This document shows positions 52,773 through 60,925 of a stretch of 64,000 bases of DNA, one piece after another. The notes beneath the pieces are model-generated. The model was not told the DNA's origin. It did not search any database and saw only the letters and a list, made by a program, of their open reading frames with translations. This DNA comes from SZUA-365 sp034002405 (lineage in GTDB: Bacteria; Bacteroidota; Ignavibacteria; SZUA-365). The stretch spans positions 1 to 64,000 of the forward strand of contig JAVFAS010000010.1 of the NCBI GenBank assembly GCA_034002405.1. Direction: 5' to 3'. The position numbers and the translations under genes were made by a program. How positions within the stretch are numbered: position 1 is the stretch's first letter; each line of letters begins with the position of its first letter.

Positions 52773-53822
52773 ATGAATCTTTTCGAATCGCTTGGTATAC
52801 GCAAGGGACTGTTGCTCGCTCCGATGGAGGATGTGACCGATATGTCCTTCCGTCAGATCTGCAAGGAGTTCGGCGCGGACCTCGTCTATACCGAGTTCGT
52901 CAACGCCGACGGCCTTGTTCGCAGCAGCAAGCCCACGAAGACCCGGCAGAAGATGCTGATCCGCGAGGAAGAACGGCCGGTGGGCATTCAGATCTACGGG
53001 GGGAACATGGACACGATGCTCGAGGCCGCGCGCATCGCGGAAGCCGAGCAACCGGATCTTCTCGACATCAACGCCGGCTGTTGGGTGAAAAAAGTCGCCG
53101 GACGCGGCGCGGGTGCCGGGTTGTTGCGCGATCTGCCCGCGATGGTTGAAATGGCGCGCGGTATCGTCGACGCGGTGCGCCTGCCGGTCACGCTGAAGAC
53201 GCGCATTGGGTGGGACCACGATTCGATTCGTATCGTGGAATTGGCGAAGATGCTCGAGGACGTTGGCATCCGCGCGCTGACCGTGCATTGCCGCACCCGG
53301 CAGCAGGGTCACAGCGGCGATGCCGATTGGAGCTGGATTCCGAAAATCAAGGCGGCGGTCTCGATGCCGGTCATTCTCAACGGTGGCGTGATGTCCCCGG
53401 AGGATGCGCGCCGCGCCTTCGACGAAACCGGCTGCGATGCGGTGATGATCGCGCGGGGCGCGATCGCGAATCCGTGGATCTTCCGCGAAACGAAATATTT
53501 CATGGAAACCGGTATCTTGCCGGAACCACCCACGTTCGCCGAACGCATCGCCACCGCCGTGCGCCACCTCCGCCTGGCCGTGCGGATCAAGGGGGAACGC
53601 CGGGCCGTGCTGGAGATGCGAAAACACTATATTGCGTATCTGAAATTCGTGCCGAATAGTCGTCAAATGAGAATGATCCTGATGAAACCCGAGACGCTGG
53701 CCGAGGCGGAGGATGTGCTGCAGAGCCTCCTTTTCTATGAACATGCCGCGGGCGGCTTCTCACAGACCGGAACGACAACGGAGGAGGAGAATTTGGTCGT
53801 TCCCGGGAACTGTTGTGCGTGA
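52773..53822 (+). CDS. dusB: tRNA-dihydrouridine synthase, DusB-like
   Basis: 349 residues, ATG at 52773, six bases after the glycosyltransferase stop and without a clear ribosome binding site of its own. Dus motifs are LAPMEDVTDMSFRQICKEFG, QIYGGNMDTM, DINAGCWVKKVAGRGAGAG with the catalytic Cys103, TLKTRIGWD, TVHCRTRQQGHSG, PVILNGGV and DAVMIARGAIANPWIF (FMN binding). It reduces uridine to dihydrouridine in the tRNA D-loop using FMN and NADPH. Trp follows the catalytic Cys where many DusB proteins have Pro. The C-terminal helical domain ends KPETLAEAEDVLQSL. Confidence 0.95.
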   Translation: MNLFESLGIRKGLLLAPMEDVTDMSFRQICKEFGADLVYTEFVNADGLVRSSKPTKTRQKMLIREEERPVGIQIYGGNMDTMLEAARIAEAEQPDLLDINAGCWVKKVAGRGAGAGLLRDLPAMVEMARGIVDAVRLPVTLKTRIGWDHDSIRIVELAKMLEDVGIRALTVHCRTRQQGHSGDADWSWIPKIKAAVSMPVILNGGVMSPEDARRAFDETGCDAVMIARGAIANPWIFRETKYFMETGILPEPPTFAERIATAVRHLRLAVRIKGERRAVLEMRKHYIAYLKFVPNSRQMRMILMKPETLAEAEDVLQSLLFYEHAAGGFSQTGTTTEEENLVVPGNCCA

Positions 53823-53857
53823 ATCATTGATTTCATAAAAATCACGCACACGTACTC

Positions 53858-53886
53858 TTGACTCCATTGCATATTCTTGCTATTAT
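53858..53886 (+). promoter_or_regulatory. Promoter of the envelope coiled-coil gene pair
   Basis: TTGACT (53858-53863), a 17-base spacer and TATTAT (53881-53886), close to full consensus, in an A+T-rich patch before the lipoprotein at 53955. The strength fits an abundant envelope lipoprotein. Confidence 0.85.
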
Positions 53887-53954
53887 TGGAATATATGCAC
53901 TTAACACCTGAGTCTAACCTGTTACTTTAACTTATCACCGCGAAGGAGATTATT

Positions 53955-54236
53955 ATGAAAAAACTCCGCAATTCTGTGGTGCTCGCTTGTGCTGCGGCAA
54001 TCCTGGCTGGCGGAACCTTCCTCTCCGGTTGCACTTCCTACGCCACTCCCGAACAGCTCGCGCGCATCTCCGAACTCGAGCGCGAAATCAGCGCGTTGGA
54101 GTCCGCGATTCAGACCAAGCAGTCCCAGATCGGAACGCTCGATCGCCAGATTTCCGCCCAGGAAGCCAAGCTCGAGCAGTGCGCCAAGGACAAAGAGCTG
54201 GTCAAACAGCGTCTCGCCAACTGGAAAGGCAATTAA
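53955..54236 (+). CDS. Small coiled-coil lipoprotein (Lpp-like)
   Basis: 93 residues, ATG with AAGGAGA five bases upstream. A lipoprotein signal with lipobox LSGC (TFLSGCTS) is followed by an uninterrupted heptad coiled coil (about 35-90: ISELEREISALESAI, IGTLDRQISAQEAKLEQ). It resembles Lpp-type outer-membrane lipoproteins in size, strong promoter and structure, but the C-terminus is WKGN rather than the Lys used by Lpp for peptidoglycan attachment. A second Cys sits in the coiled coil (LEQCAKD). Probably co-transcribed with the LysM protein at 54285. Confidence 0.88.
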   Translation: MKKLRNSVVLACAAAILAGGTFLSGCTSYATPEQLARISELEREISALESAIQTKQSQIGTLDRQISAQEAKLEQCAKDKELVKQRLANWKGN

Positions 54237-54284
54237 GCCGCTGTCCGTCACGAAAAACAAAACCGTAAAGCGAGGAGAACTGAC

Positions 54285-55079
54285 ATGAAATGGAATAAAA
54301 TTTCCGTACTCACCGTCGCGCTGGGGTTGTTCTTCATGGCTGGCAGCTCGGTGCTCGCCCAGCAGGAAGAAATGACCGAGGAACAGGCCGCGCAGAAAAT
54401 CACGACGCTGGAGAAGCGCGCCGCCGACCTCAAACGCCAGCAAGCTGCGCTCGACCAGCAGCTCGAAGAGAAGAACCGCGTCCTCAAGCAGAAACAGGAC
54501 GATTACGAAAAGTGTGTCGATGAACTGTATGCGCTCGTCGGCGCCACGCGCCAGGATGTCGACGCCTACGAATCGCGTCTGAAGCGTCTCGAGAACAAGA
54601 TCTCCGAGCTGCTCCGTCTTTCCCCGATGGATCTGCTCGCGCGCAAGGGCGAAGTCGACGAGGCCGAAGAGGAATACAAGAATCTCGCGGGCAACAAGAT
54701 CAGCCTGTTGCCGGCGTTTTTCGATCGCGTGCAGCGCGTGGGCGAGAACATCGCCACCTTGCGCGACACGCTGTCGCGCGCGGAGAAGTCCTACACGGTC
54801 GGTACCTGGGCAAAGGACCGCGACTGTCTCTGGAACATCGCCAAGAAGCCGGATATTTACGGCGATGCCTTCAAGTGGCCGAAGATCTGGCAGAAAAATC
54901 GCGACCAGATCAAGAATCCGGATATCATCCATCCGGGACAGGTCCTGAAAATCCCCGCACCCGCGCCGCTGACACCGGAAGAAGAATCGGCTGCCCGCCG
55001 GTACTATCGCGCCAAGCGTGAGGCGGAAGTGGGAGGAGGCACCGATACCGGCGCCTCGCCCGAGAACGTCAATAAATAG
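54285..55079 (+). CDS. Secreted coiled-coil protein with C-terminal LysM-like domain
   Basis: 264 residues, ATG with AGGAGA six bases upstream, signal peptide ending SSVLAQQEE. A long coiled coil (about 28-105) includes EEQAAQKITTLEKRAADL. A linker follows, then a C-terminal LysM-like block (about 175-235): YTVGTWAKDRDCLWNIAKKP, WPKIWQKNRDQIKNPDIIHP and GQVLKIP are the usual LysM order. The product should sit in the periplasm, bound to peptidoglycan. With the preceding lipoprotein it probably forms an outer membrane-peptidoglycan linkage (inference from the pair). Ends in an acidic, Gly/Thr-rich tail. Confidence 0.9.
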   Translation: MKWNKISVLTVALGLFFMAGSSVLAQQEEMTEEQAAQKITTLEKRAADLKRQQAALDQQLEEKNRVLKQKQDDYEKCVDELYALVGATRQDVDAYESRLKRLENKISELLRLSPMDLLARKGEVDEAEEEYKNLAGNKISLLPAFFDRVQRVGENIATLRDTLSRAEKSYTVGTWAKDRDCLWNIAKKPDIYGDAFKWPKIWQKNRDQIKNPDIIHPGQVLKIPAPAPLTPEEESAARRYYRAKREAEVGGGTDTGASPENVNK

Positions 55080-55146
55080 ACATCCGGGTCGGGAATACTC
55101 TCCCCATCGCCGGTGGTGCTTCACCACACGCGATGGAATGAGACCG

Positions 55147-56193
55147 ATGGACACGGATTTCCGCGGAAAAACCCTTACATTGCGAGATGTGAGGGTTTTT
55201 CCGTTTTATCGTGAGCAGATCGGGTCCACCGTGGAAGTAGAGAAACGCATACGGGTCGACGGCACCAATCCCGTCGTCCTCTTCGGATTCAACGATGTCC
55301 ATCTCCGAATCATCGAGGAGCGCTTCGAGGCGACCATCATCGCGCGGGGCGAGAGCGTCCTCATCCGCGGCGAGGATACCGTCGTCGACCAGATCGAGAA
55401 GGTGCTGAAGGAATTGGTGTTCATCGTCAACAAGACCGATGCCCTCTCCGACCGGGATGTGCACACGGTGATCGACATCCTGACCAGCGGCAACTCGCCC
55501 GAACTGGAGCCGGAGGAATTGGATAATGTGGTCCTCTATGCGAAAAAGGACTACATCAAGGCGAAAACGCCCGGACAGATCGGCTACCTGCGGAAGATTC
55601 GCGAGAATGATATCGTGTTCGCGATCGGTCCCGCCGGAACCGGAAAAACCTACCTCGCCGTCGCCGCCGCCGTGGCCGCGCTGCGGAAGCACGAAGTCCT
55701 GAAAATCGTGCTCACGCGTCCCGCCGTGGAAGCGGGCGAGAGTCTCGGATTTCTTCCCGGAGACTTCCGCGAGAAAGTCGATCCGTACCTGCGGCCGCTC
55801 TATGACGCGCTCGACGACATGCTGCCCGCCGAGAAGTTGAAGGCGTATGTCGAGCGGCGCACGATCGAGATCGTTCCGCTTGCCTACATGCGCGGACGCA
55901 CGCTCAACAACGCCTTCATCATCCTCGACGAGGCGCAGAACGCGACGTCGATGCAGATGAAGATGTTTCTCACCCGCATGGGTGCGAATTCCCGCGCGAT
56001 CATCACCGGCGATATCACGCAAATCGATCTCCCGCTGCGCAGCACCAGCGGCCTGGTGGAGATTCAGGGCATCCTTTCCGGTATCGAGGGCGTCGGCTTC
56101 CAGTATTTCGACAAGACCGATGTGGTCCGCCACCGCCTGGTCAAGAACATCATCGAGGCCTACGAGCGCTTCAATAATGAACAGGCCGGGTAG
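55147..56193 (+). CDS. phoH: PhoH-family ATPase
   Basis: 348 residues. I took the ATG at 55147; an ATG at 55138 is three codons longer, and neither ribosome binding site is strong. The N-terminal part (about 1-130) is a KH-like/PhoH N-domain. The ATPase core has Walker A GPAGTGKT (161-168), LTRPAVEAGESLGFLPGD, the PLAYMRGRTL sensor region, Walker B FIILDEAQNAT, and TGDITQIDLP. PhoH proteins are RNA-associated ATPases often grouped with RNase YbeY, though no ybeY gene is adjacent here. The next gene is prfB. Confidence 0.94.
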   Translation: MDTDFRGKTLTLRDVRVFPFYREQIGSTVEVEKRIRVDGTNPVVLFGFNDVHLRIIEERFEATIIARGESVLIRGEDTVVDQIEKVLKELVFIVNKTDALSDRDVHTVIDILTSGNSPELEPEELDNVVLYAKKDYIKAKTPGQIGYLRKIRENDIVFAIGPAGTGKTYLAVAAAVAALRKHEVLKIVLTRPAVEAGESLGFLPGDFREKVDPYLRPLYDALDDMLPAEKLKAYVERRTIEIVPLAYMRGRTLNNAFIILDEAQNATSMQMKMFLTRMGANSRAIITGDITQIDLPLRSTSGLVEIQGILSGIEGVGFQYFDKTDVVRHRLVKNIIEAYERFNNEQAG

Positions 56194-56232
56194 GAACGTT
56201 CCGAACAATCCATTCTCAGAGACAGGAAACAC

Positions 56233-57352
56233 ATGTACGAGCAATATCTAAGCGAGGCAAAGTCCATCCGCACGCGGGTGGACGATCTCCGGGGGTTCCT
56301 TTGACATCGATACCAAGAAACGCGAAATAGCCGAACTCGAGGCGCGCACGCACGCCGCCGGTTTCTGGGACGATAACGTCGCCGCGCAGAAGGTGATGCA
56401 GGAGATCACGATCCGGAAGGACTGGGTCGTGCAGTGGGATGCCGTCGACGCGAAAACCTCCGATTTTCTCATGCTGGTCGAACTCGCGGAGGAAGCGCAG
56501 GACGCGTCGCTCGCCGCGGAGCTCGCCGCCGAAGCCGAGACGCTGCACGGTCTGCTGGGCGATCTGGAATTCAAGAACATGCTGTCGGGCGAGGACGACC
56601 ACCGCACCGCCATCGTGACCATTCATTCCGGCGCCGGTGGCACCGAGTCGCAGGACTGGGCCGAAATGCTCTACCGCATGTACCTCCGATACTGCGAACG
56701 GCGCGGCTTCGAGGTGACGCTGGTCGACGAACTCGAGGGCGAGGGCGCCGGCATCAAGAGCGCCACGTTCGAGGCGAAGGGGCCGTACGCCTACGGATAT
56801 CTCAAGTCCGAAATCGGCGTGCACCGGCTCGTGCGCATCTCCCCGTTCGATTCCGCCAAGCGCCGGCACACGAGCTTCGCATCGGTGTTCGTCTATCCCG
56901 AGATCGACGACGACATCCAGATCGACATCAATCCCGCCGATCTCAAAGTCGACACCTTCCGCTCGGGCGGCAAGGGCGGACAGAATGTCAACAAGGTCGA
57001 GACCGCCGTGCGCATCACGCATGTTCCGTCGGGCATCGTCGTCGCCTGCCAGCAGGAGCGTTCGCAGCACCAGAACCGCGCCACGGCGATGAAACTGTTG
57101 CAGTCGCGCCTCTACCAAATCGAACGCGAGAAGGAAGCCAGCCGTCTCGCCGCGGTCGAGGACAGCAAGAAGAAAATCGAGTGGGGCAGCCAGATCCGCT
57201 CCTACGTGTTCCATCCCTACAACATGGTCAAGGACCATCGCACGGGCGAGGAAACCAGCAACGTGCAGGCGGTGATGGACGGCGAGCTCGATGCATTCTC
57301 GAAGGCGTACCTCCTGCAATTCGGCAGCGCCGTCGCGGCCATGCCGACATGA
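56233..57352 (+). CDS. prfB: Peptide chain release factor 2, expressed by programmed +1 frameshift
   Basis: The frame begins at the ATG at 56233 (AGGAAAC upstream), reads 23 codons to an in-frame TGA at 56302-56304, then continues in the +1 frame from GAC at 56303 to the stop at 57350-57352. The product is 372 residues, normal for RF2. The RF2 tripeptide SPF (ISPFDSAKRRHTSF) and the peptidyl-hydrolysis GGQ (GGKGGQNVNKVETAV) are present. RF2 releases peptides at UAA and UGA. The recoding site at 56290-56305 makes expression self-limiting: when RF2 is scarce the UGA is read slowly and the shift rises. Confidence 0.97.
56290..56305 (+). promoter_or_regulatory. Programmed +1 frameshift site of prfB
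   Basis: CGGGGGTTCCTTTGAC: a Shine-Dalgarno-like G-run, three bases, then CTT TGA C. The spacing equals the E. coli prfB site (AGGGGG-UAU-CUU-UGA-C). The slippery CTT codon is at 56299-56301 and the UGA at 56302-56304. Confidence 0.95.
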
Positions 57353-57388
57353 CGCGGGGCGTCGTAATATTCCGAGATCCGGGTCCGT

Positions 57389-58603
57389 ATGTCGTTTGAA
57401 CGCTTCATCGCGCTGCGCTACCTGCGCAAACGGAACCTCCCGCGTTTCCTCTCGTTCATGACCGCGGTCGCGATCGGGAGCGTGGCCGTGGGGACCGCCG
57501 CGCTCATCATCACCTTCACGATTCTCGACGGGTTCGAACGCGAACTTCGCCGGAATCTGATCGGCTTCTCCGGGCATGTCCGTGTCGGCGTCTATCGCGG
57601 AGAAACCGTGCCGAGCGAACCATCGGTGCTGGCACGGCTCGCGCGGCTCGACAATGTCGAGGCCGCGGGACCCTTTTTCGAACGCGAGGCCATGGTGATC
57701 ACGCGCGACGATATCGAGGGAGTGAAGGTGAAAGGGTTCGACTCCCTTGCCGATCTCTCGCGCATCCGCGACCGGATGGTGGCGGGGGCGTACGTCCTCA
57801 ATCCGATCGACGGTCGACATTCCATTCTGGTCGGCCGGCGACTGGCGGACAAGCTGGGTGTCGGCATCGGTGACCGCATGCTGTTGCTTGGCGTGACCGA
57901 TTTCCGCAACCTCGCGGACGCACCGAAAGTGCAGTGCACCATTCGCGGCATCTACGAAACCGGCATGGCCGAGTATCTCGACGACGTGTATGTCTTTACC
58001 GCGCTCGAAACCGCGCAGCGGTTGTTCGCGCAGCCCGGACGTCTCGGCGGCTACGATGTGTTGTGCCGGGACATCGACCGGGTCGAGGAAACCGTCGATG
58101 CGATTCAGGGTGCGCTCGGCTATCCGTACGATCCGCGATCCGTCTTCGCGCTGTTCCACCACCTTTTTGTCTGGATCGATCTGCAGCAACAGCTCATCCC
58201 CATCGTCGTCGGATCGCTGATCGTGATATCCGTCTTCAATGTCATCGCCACGCTGCTCCTGTTTGTCATCGAGAAAACACAGTACATCGGCATTCTTCTC
58301 GCCATGGGCGCCTCGCGGCGGCATGTGCGACGCATTTTCGTCATGCAGGGATTGGCGATCGGTGTTCTGGGCGCGGGCCTCGGCGTGGCGGTGGCGTTCG
58401 CCTTCAGCCTTGCGCAGCAGGAGCTGCGATTCTTCAGCCTGCCGCAGGACGTCTACTTCATGACCACCGTCCCGATTCACATGTCGATCGAGGTATTCGC
58501 CGGTGTCGCCGCGGCCGGGATCATGCTCGCATTCCTGTCGTCCTTCATCCCCGCGTGGCTTGCCTCGCGACTCAATCCCATCCGTTCCATCCGCTTTCAC
58601 TGA
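57389..58603 (+). CDS. lolC: LolC/LolE-like lipoprotein-releasing permease (first copy)
   Basis: 404 residues. The N-terminal helix (about 20-45, FMTAVAIGSVAVGTAALI) is followed by a periplasmic domain of about 225 residues and then three C-terminal helices (about 270-400), the MacB/FtsX-type layout of Lol permeases. Motifs include RYLRKRNLPRFLSF at the start, ILDGFERELRRNLIGFSGHV, and KTQYIGILLAMGASRRHVRRIFVMQG in the cytoplasmic loop. With 58607 and the ATPase at 59900 it should form an inner-membrane complex that extracts lipoproteins for the outer membrane. The next gene begins three bases after its stop. The symbol is by family. Confidence 0.88.
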   Translation: MSFERFIALRYLRKRNLPRFLSFMTAVAIGSVAVGTAALIITFTILDGFERELRRNLIGFSGHVRVGVYRGETVPSEPSVLARLARLDNVEAAGPFFEREAMVITRDDIEGVKVKGFDSLADLSRIRDRMVAGAYVLNPIDGRHSILVGRRLADKLGVGIGDRMLLLGVTDFRNLADAPKVQCTIRGIYETGMAEYLDDVYVFTALETAQRLFAQPGRLGGYDVLCRDIDRVEETVDAIQGALGYPYDPRSVFALFHHLFVWIDLQQQLIPIVVGSLIVISVFNVIATLLLFVIEKTQYIGILLAMGASRRHVRRIFVMQGLAIGVLGAGLGVAVAFAFSLAQQELRFFSLPQDVYFMTTVPIHMSIEVFAGVAAAGIMLAFLSSFIPAWLASRLNPIRSIRFH

Positions 58604-58606
58604 GTC

Positions 58607-59824
58607 ATGACCGTCGAAAGATTCATCGCGCGCCGGTACCTGTTCGGGAAGAAGCGGTTCAGCTTCATCAACATCATCTCGCTGCTTGCGACGCTCGGTA
58701 TCATGTTTGGCGTCGCGGCCCTGATCGTGGTCATGTCGGTATTCAACGGATTCAACGGTCTCGTGACGTCCATCCTGCAGGATTTCGACCCCCATCTGAA
58801 GATCGAGCGTTTGCCGCGTGTCGAGGGAAAGAGCATGGCCGAGCTGCGCGGCATCATCGGCACACTCGACGGCGTGCGGGGCGTGGCGCCATTCGTCGAA
58901 CGCAAGGCCATGGTGATGGCGGGCGGCAACGCGAATTTCGTTTGGGTGAAAGGCGTCGATCCCGACAGCGTCGGAGCCGTCTCGCGCGTGGCGGAAAAAA
59001 CCATTCTCGGCGATTTCCGTCTGGCGCAACGCGGCGGCATCGTGCTGGGCATCGCCCTCGCCGACCGCATGCGCGTGCTGGTCGGCGACAGTGTGGTGCT
59101 CTACAGTCCCGCCGGCATGGAACATCTGCTCACGCAATTCGTCGCCCCCACCGTGCTGCGCTGCGAGGTGACCGGGATTTTCGATTCACGGAACAAGATC
59201 TATGACGGTTCGTACGCCTTCCTCTCGCTCGGGGACGCGCAACGGCTTTTCCGCATGACGGGGCAGTATACCGGCTATGAGCTGCGTCTCGACGACGTCG
59301 ATGACAGCGAGGACGTCCAGACTCGGTTGCGGGATCAGCTTGGCGGCGGGTGGAAGGTGTTGACCTGGTTCGACCTGCACAAGGATCTGTATTCCGTCAT
59401 GGCCATCGAACGATGGAGTGCATTCATCCTGCTCGGCATTATCATCGCCGTGGCCGTGTTCAACATCCTCGCCTCGCTGACCATGCTCGTGCTCGAAAAA
59501 CAGCGCGACATCGGAATTCTCCGGACGATGGGGATGCCCGCGCGGCGGGTGCAGCGCATCTTTCTGCTCGAGGGGGTCTGGATCGGCGGCCTCGGCGTGG
59601 CGGCGGGGCTTGTCGTCGGTCTCGGAATCACCTGGCTGCAGGCGGAATTCGGTCTGGTCAAACTTGATCAGGCATTCATCATCCCCGCGATTCCCGTCGA
59701 TCCGCGGTTCGCCGATATCGCCCTGATTGTCCTCGGGACCTTCGGCCTCTGTCTTCTTGCCGCGTGGTATCCCGCGATGCGCGCACGCGGCGTCAAGATT
59801 ATCGATGCGGTACGGTGGGAATAA
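58607..59824 (+). CDS. lolE: LolC/LolE-like lipoprotein-releasing permease (second copy)
   Basis: 405 residues, a paralog of the previous gene: FIARRYLFGKKRFSFINIIS, one N-terminal helix with IMFGVAALIVVMSVFNGFNG (the classic LolC/E first-helix block), a periplasmic domain of about 225 residues, LVLEKQRDIGILRTMGMPARRVQRIFLLEG, and three C-terminal helices. The more canonical of the two permeases in the first helix. It starts three bases after 57389-58603 and is followed after 75 bases by the lolD-like ATPase. A LolCE pair plus LolD is the expected stoichiometry; which is strictly LolC or LolE cannot be settled from sequence alone. Confidence 0.9.
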   Translation: MTVERFIARRYLFGKKRFSFINIISLLATLGIMFGVAALIVVMSVFNGFNGLVTSILQDFDPHLKIERLPRVEGKSMAELRGIIGTLDGVRGVAPFVERKAMVMAGGNANFVWVKGVDPDSVGAVSRVAEKTILGDFRLAQRGGIVLGIALADRMRVLVGDSVVLYSPAGMEHLLTQFVAPTVLRCEVTGIFDSRNKIYDGSYAFLSLGDAQRLFRMTGQYTGYELRLDDVDDSEDVQTRLRDQLGGGWKVLTWFDLHKDLYSVMAIERWSAFILLGIIIAVAVFNILASLTMLVLEKQRDIGILRTMGMPARRVQRIFLLEGVWIGGLGVAAGLVVGLGITWLQAEFGLVKLDQAFIIPAIPVDPRFADIALIVLGTFGLCLLAAWYPAMRARGVKIIDAVRWE

Positions 59825-59899
59825 TTTCCGCCATGGAACGGAATGGTGCTTCCGCCGTCAAATGTGTTCTCGACTGAATTCACGGAAACAGGTCCAGAA

Positions 59900-60586
59900 A
59901 TGAAAAACGCCATCGTGCATGTGCGCGACGTGTACAAGACATATTCCACCGGAACACATTCCCGACTCGAGGTGCTGCGTGGCACGTCCTTTGACGTTGA
60001 TGAGGGGCAGGTCGTCGCCGTGGTCGGCGCGTCGGGCGCGGGAAAGAGCACGCTGTTGCACATCATCGGCGCGCTCGATCGGCCGGACACTGGCTCGGTG
60101 TTGCTCGATGGCGAAGACATGTTCGCCATGGACGACCAGCGTCTCGCGGCCTTCCGCAATCGGAAGATGGGATTTGTTTTTCAGTTCCATCATCTACTGC
60201 CGGAATTCACCGCGCGGGAGAATATCGCGATTCCCGCCATGATCGGGGGGGCGACGGCGGCCGAGGCAAACCGCCGGGCGGATGCGCTGCTCGATACCGT
60301 GAAGGTTTCGCATCGCGCCGCGGCGCGTCCGTCGGAACTCTCGGGTGGCGAGCAACAGCGCGTCGCCGTCGCGCGTGCGCTGATCAACAATCCGCGCATC
60401 GTGCTGGCGGACGAACCCTCGGGAAATCTCGACGAGGAGAACGCAGGTCTGTTGCACGAGCTGCTCTGGACATTGGCCCGCGAGAAACGGCAGACGTTCA
60501 TCATTGTCACGCATGACGGCGAACTCGCGGCGCGGGCCGATGCGACGCTGCGCCTGCACGAGGGGAAACTTCTTCCCCGCGCGTAG
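59900..60586 (+). CDS. lolD: LolD-like ABC transporter ATPase
   Basis: 228 residues, ATG at 59900 (AGG seven bases upstream). All ABC ATPase motifs are present: Walker A GASGAGKST, Q-loop FVFQFHHLLPEFTARENIAIP (the LolD/MacB-type run), signature LSGGEQQRVAVARAL, Walker B IVLADEPSGNLD and the H-loop THDGELA. The LLPEFTAxENI form and the two preceding Lol-like permeases identify it as the lipoprotein-releasing ATPase. Cytoplasmic, on the inner membrane. Confidence 0.94.
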   Translation: MKNAIVHVRDVYKTYSTGTHSRLEVLRGTSFDVDEGQVVAVVGASGAGKSTLLHIIGALDRPDTGSVLLDGEDMFAMDDQRLAAFRNRKMGFVFQFHHLLPEFTARENIAIPAMIGGATAAEANRRADALLDTVKVSHRAAARPSELSGGEQQRVAVARALINNPRIVLADEPSGNLDEENAGLLHELLWTLAREKRQTFIIVTHDGELAARADATLRLHEGKLLPRA

Positions 60587-60661
60587 CTGGAATCATGGTC
60601 GATTTTCGTATTTTTCCAGTTTGATCGACATTCATTCTCACTGTAGGAACGGAGTTTTTGC

Positions 60662-60925
60662 ATGGCCAAAGTGCAGAGAAAACGCAAGGGCGCAAAACGG
60701 ATCATCGACGTCCCGGAGGCCGAGCTTCCGCAGCGGGTCAATTACATGATCCTCGGCGCCGGTGTTCTGGTCGTGATCATCGGCTTTCTCGTCATGTCCG
60801 CCGGTGACGCGGTCAGTCCACTGTCCGTCACCATCGCACCCATCATTCTCTTCCTCGGGTTCTGCGTCATTATCCCGATCGGAATCATCTACAAGCCGAA
60901 AAAGATCACGGGAGACGAGGCATGA
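60662..60925 (+). CDS. DUF3098-family small membrane protein
   Basis: 87 residues, ATG with GGAG seven bases upstream. A basic N-terminus (AKVQRKRKGAKR) precedes two transmembrane helices (about 28-47 and 55-77) joined by a short polar turn, ending KPKKITGDEA. The layout and NYMILGAGVLVVIIGFLVM match the DUF3098 family, known in Bacteroidota and of unknown role. Its stop overlaps the next start as ATGA, so it is coupled with the DUF2723 gene. Confidence 0.85.
   Translation: MAKVQRKRKGAKRIIDVPEAELPQRVNYMILGAGVLVVIIGFLVMSAGDAVSPLSVTIAPIILFLGFCVIIPIGIIYKPKKITGDEA

Noticed and set aside
52773..53822. Trp after the catalytic Cys of DusB as a defect
   Set aside because: The Cys itself and all FMN-binding motifs are intact, so the substitution alone does not suggest loss of function.
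56302..56304. In-frame stop in prfB as a disabling mutation
   Set aside because: It is the programmed frameshift site; the +1 frame is intact through SPF and GGQ to a normal end.
56216..59137. Minus-strand ORF of 973 codons, and similar ones at 60889-63387 and 38115-41180
   Set aside because: Each is antisense to several well-identified genes (prfB, lolC, DUF2723, LamG protein) and has shadow-like composition.
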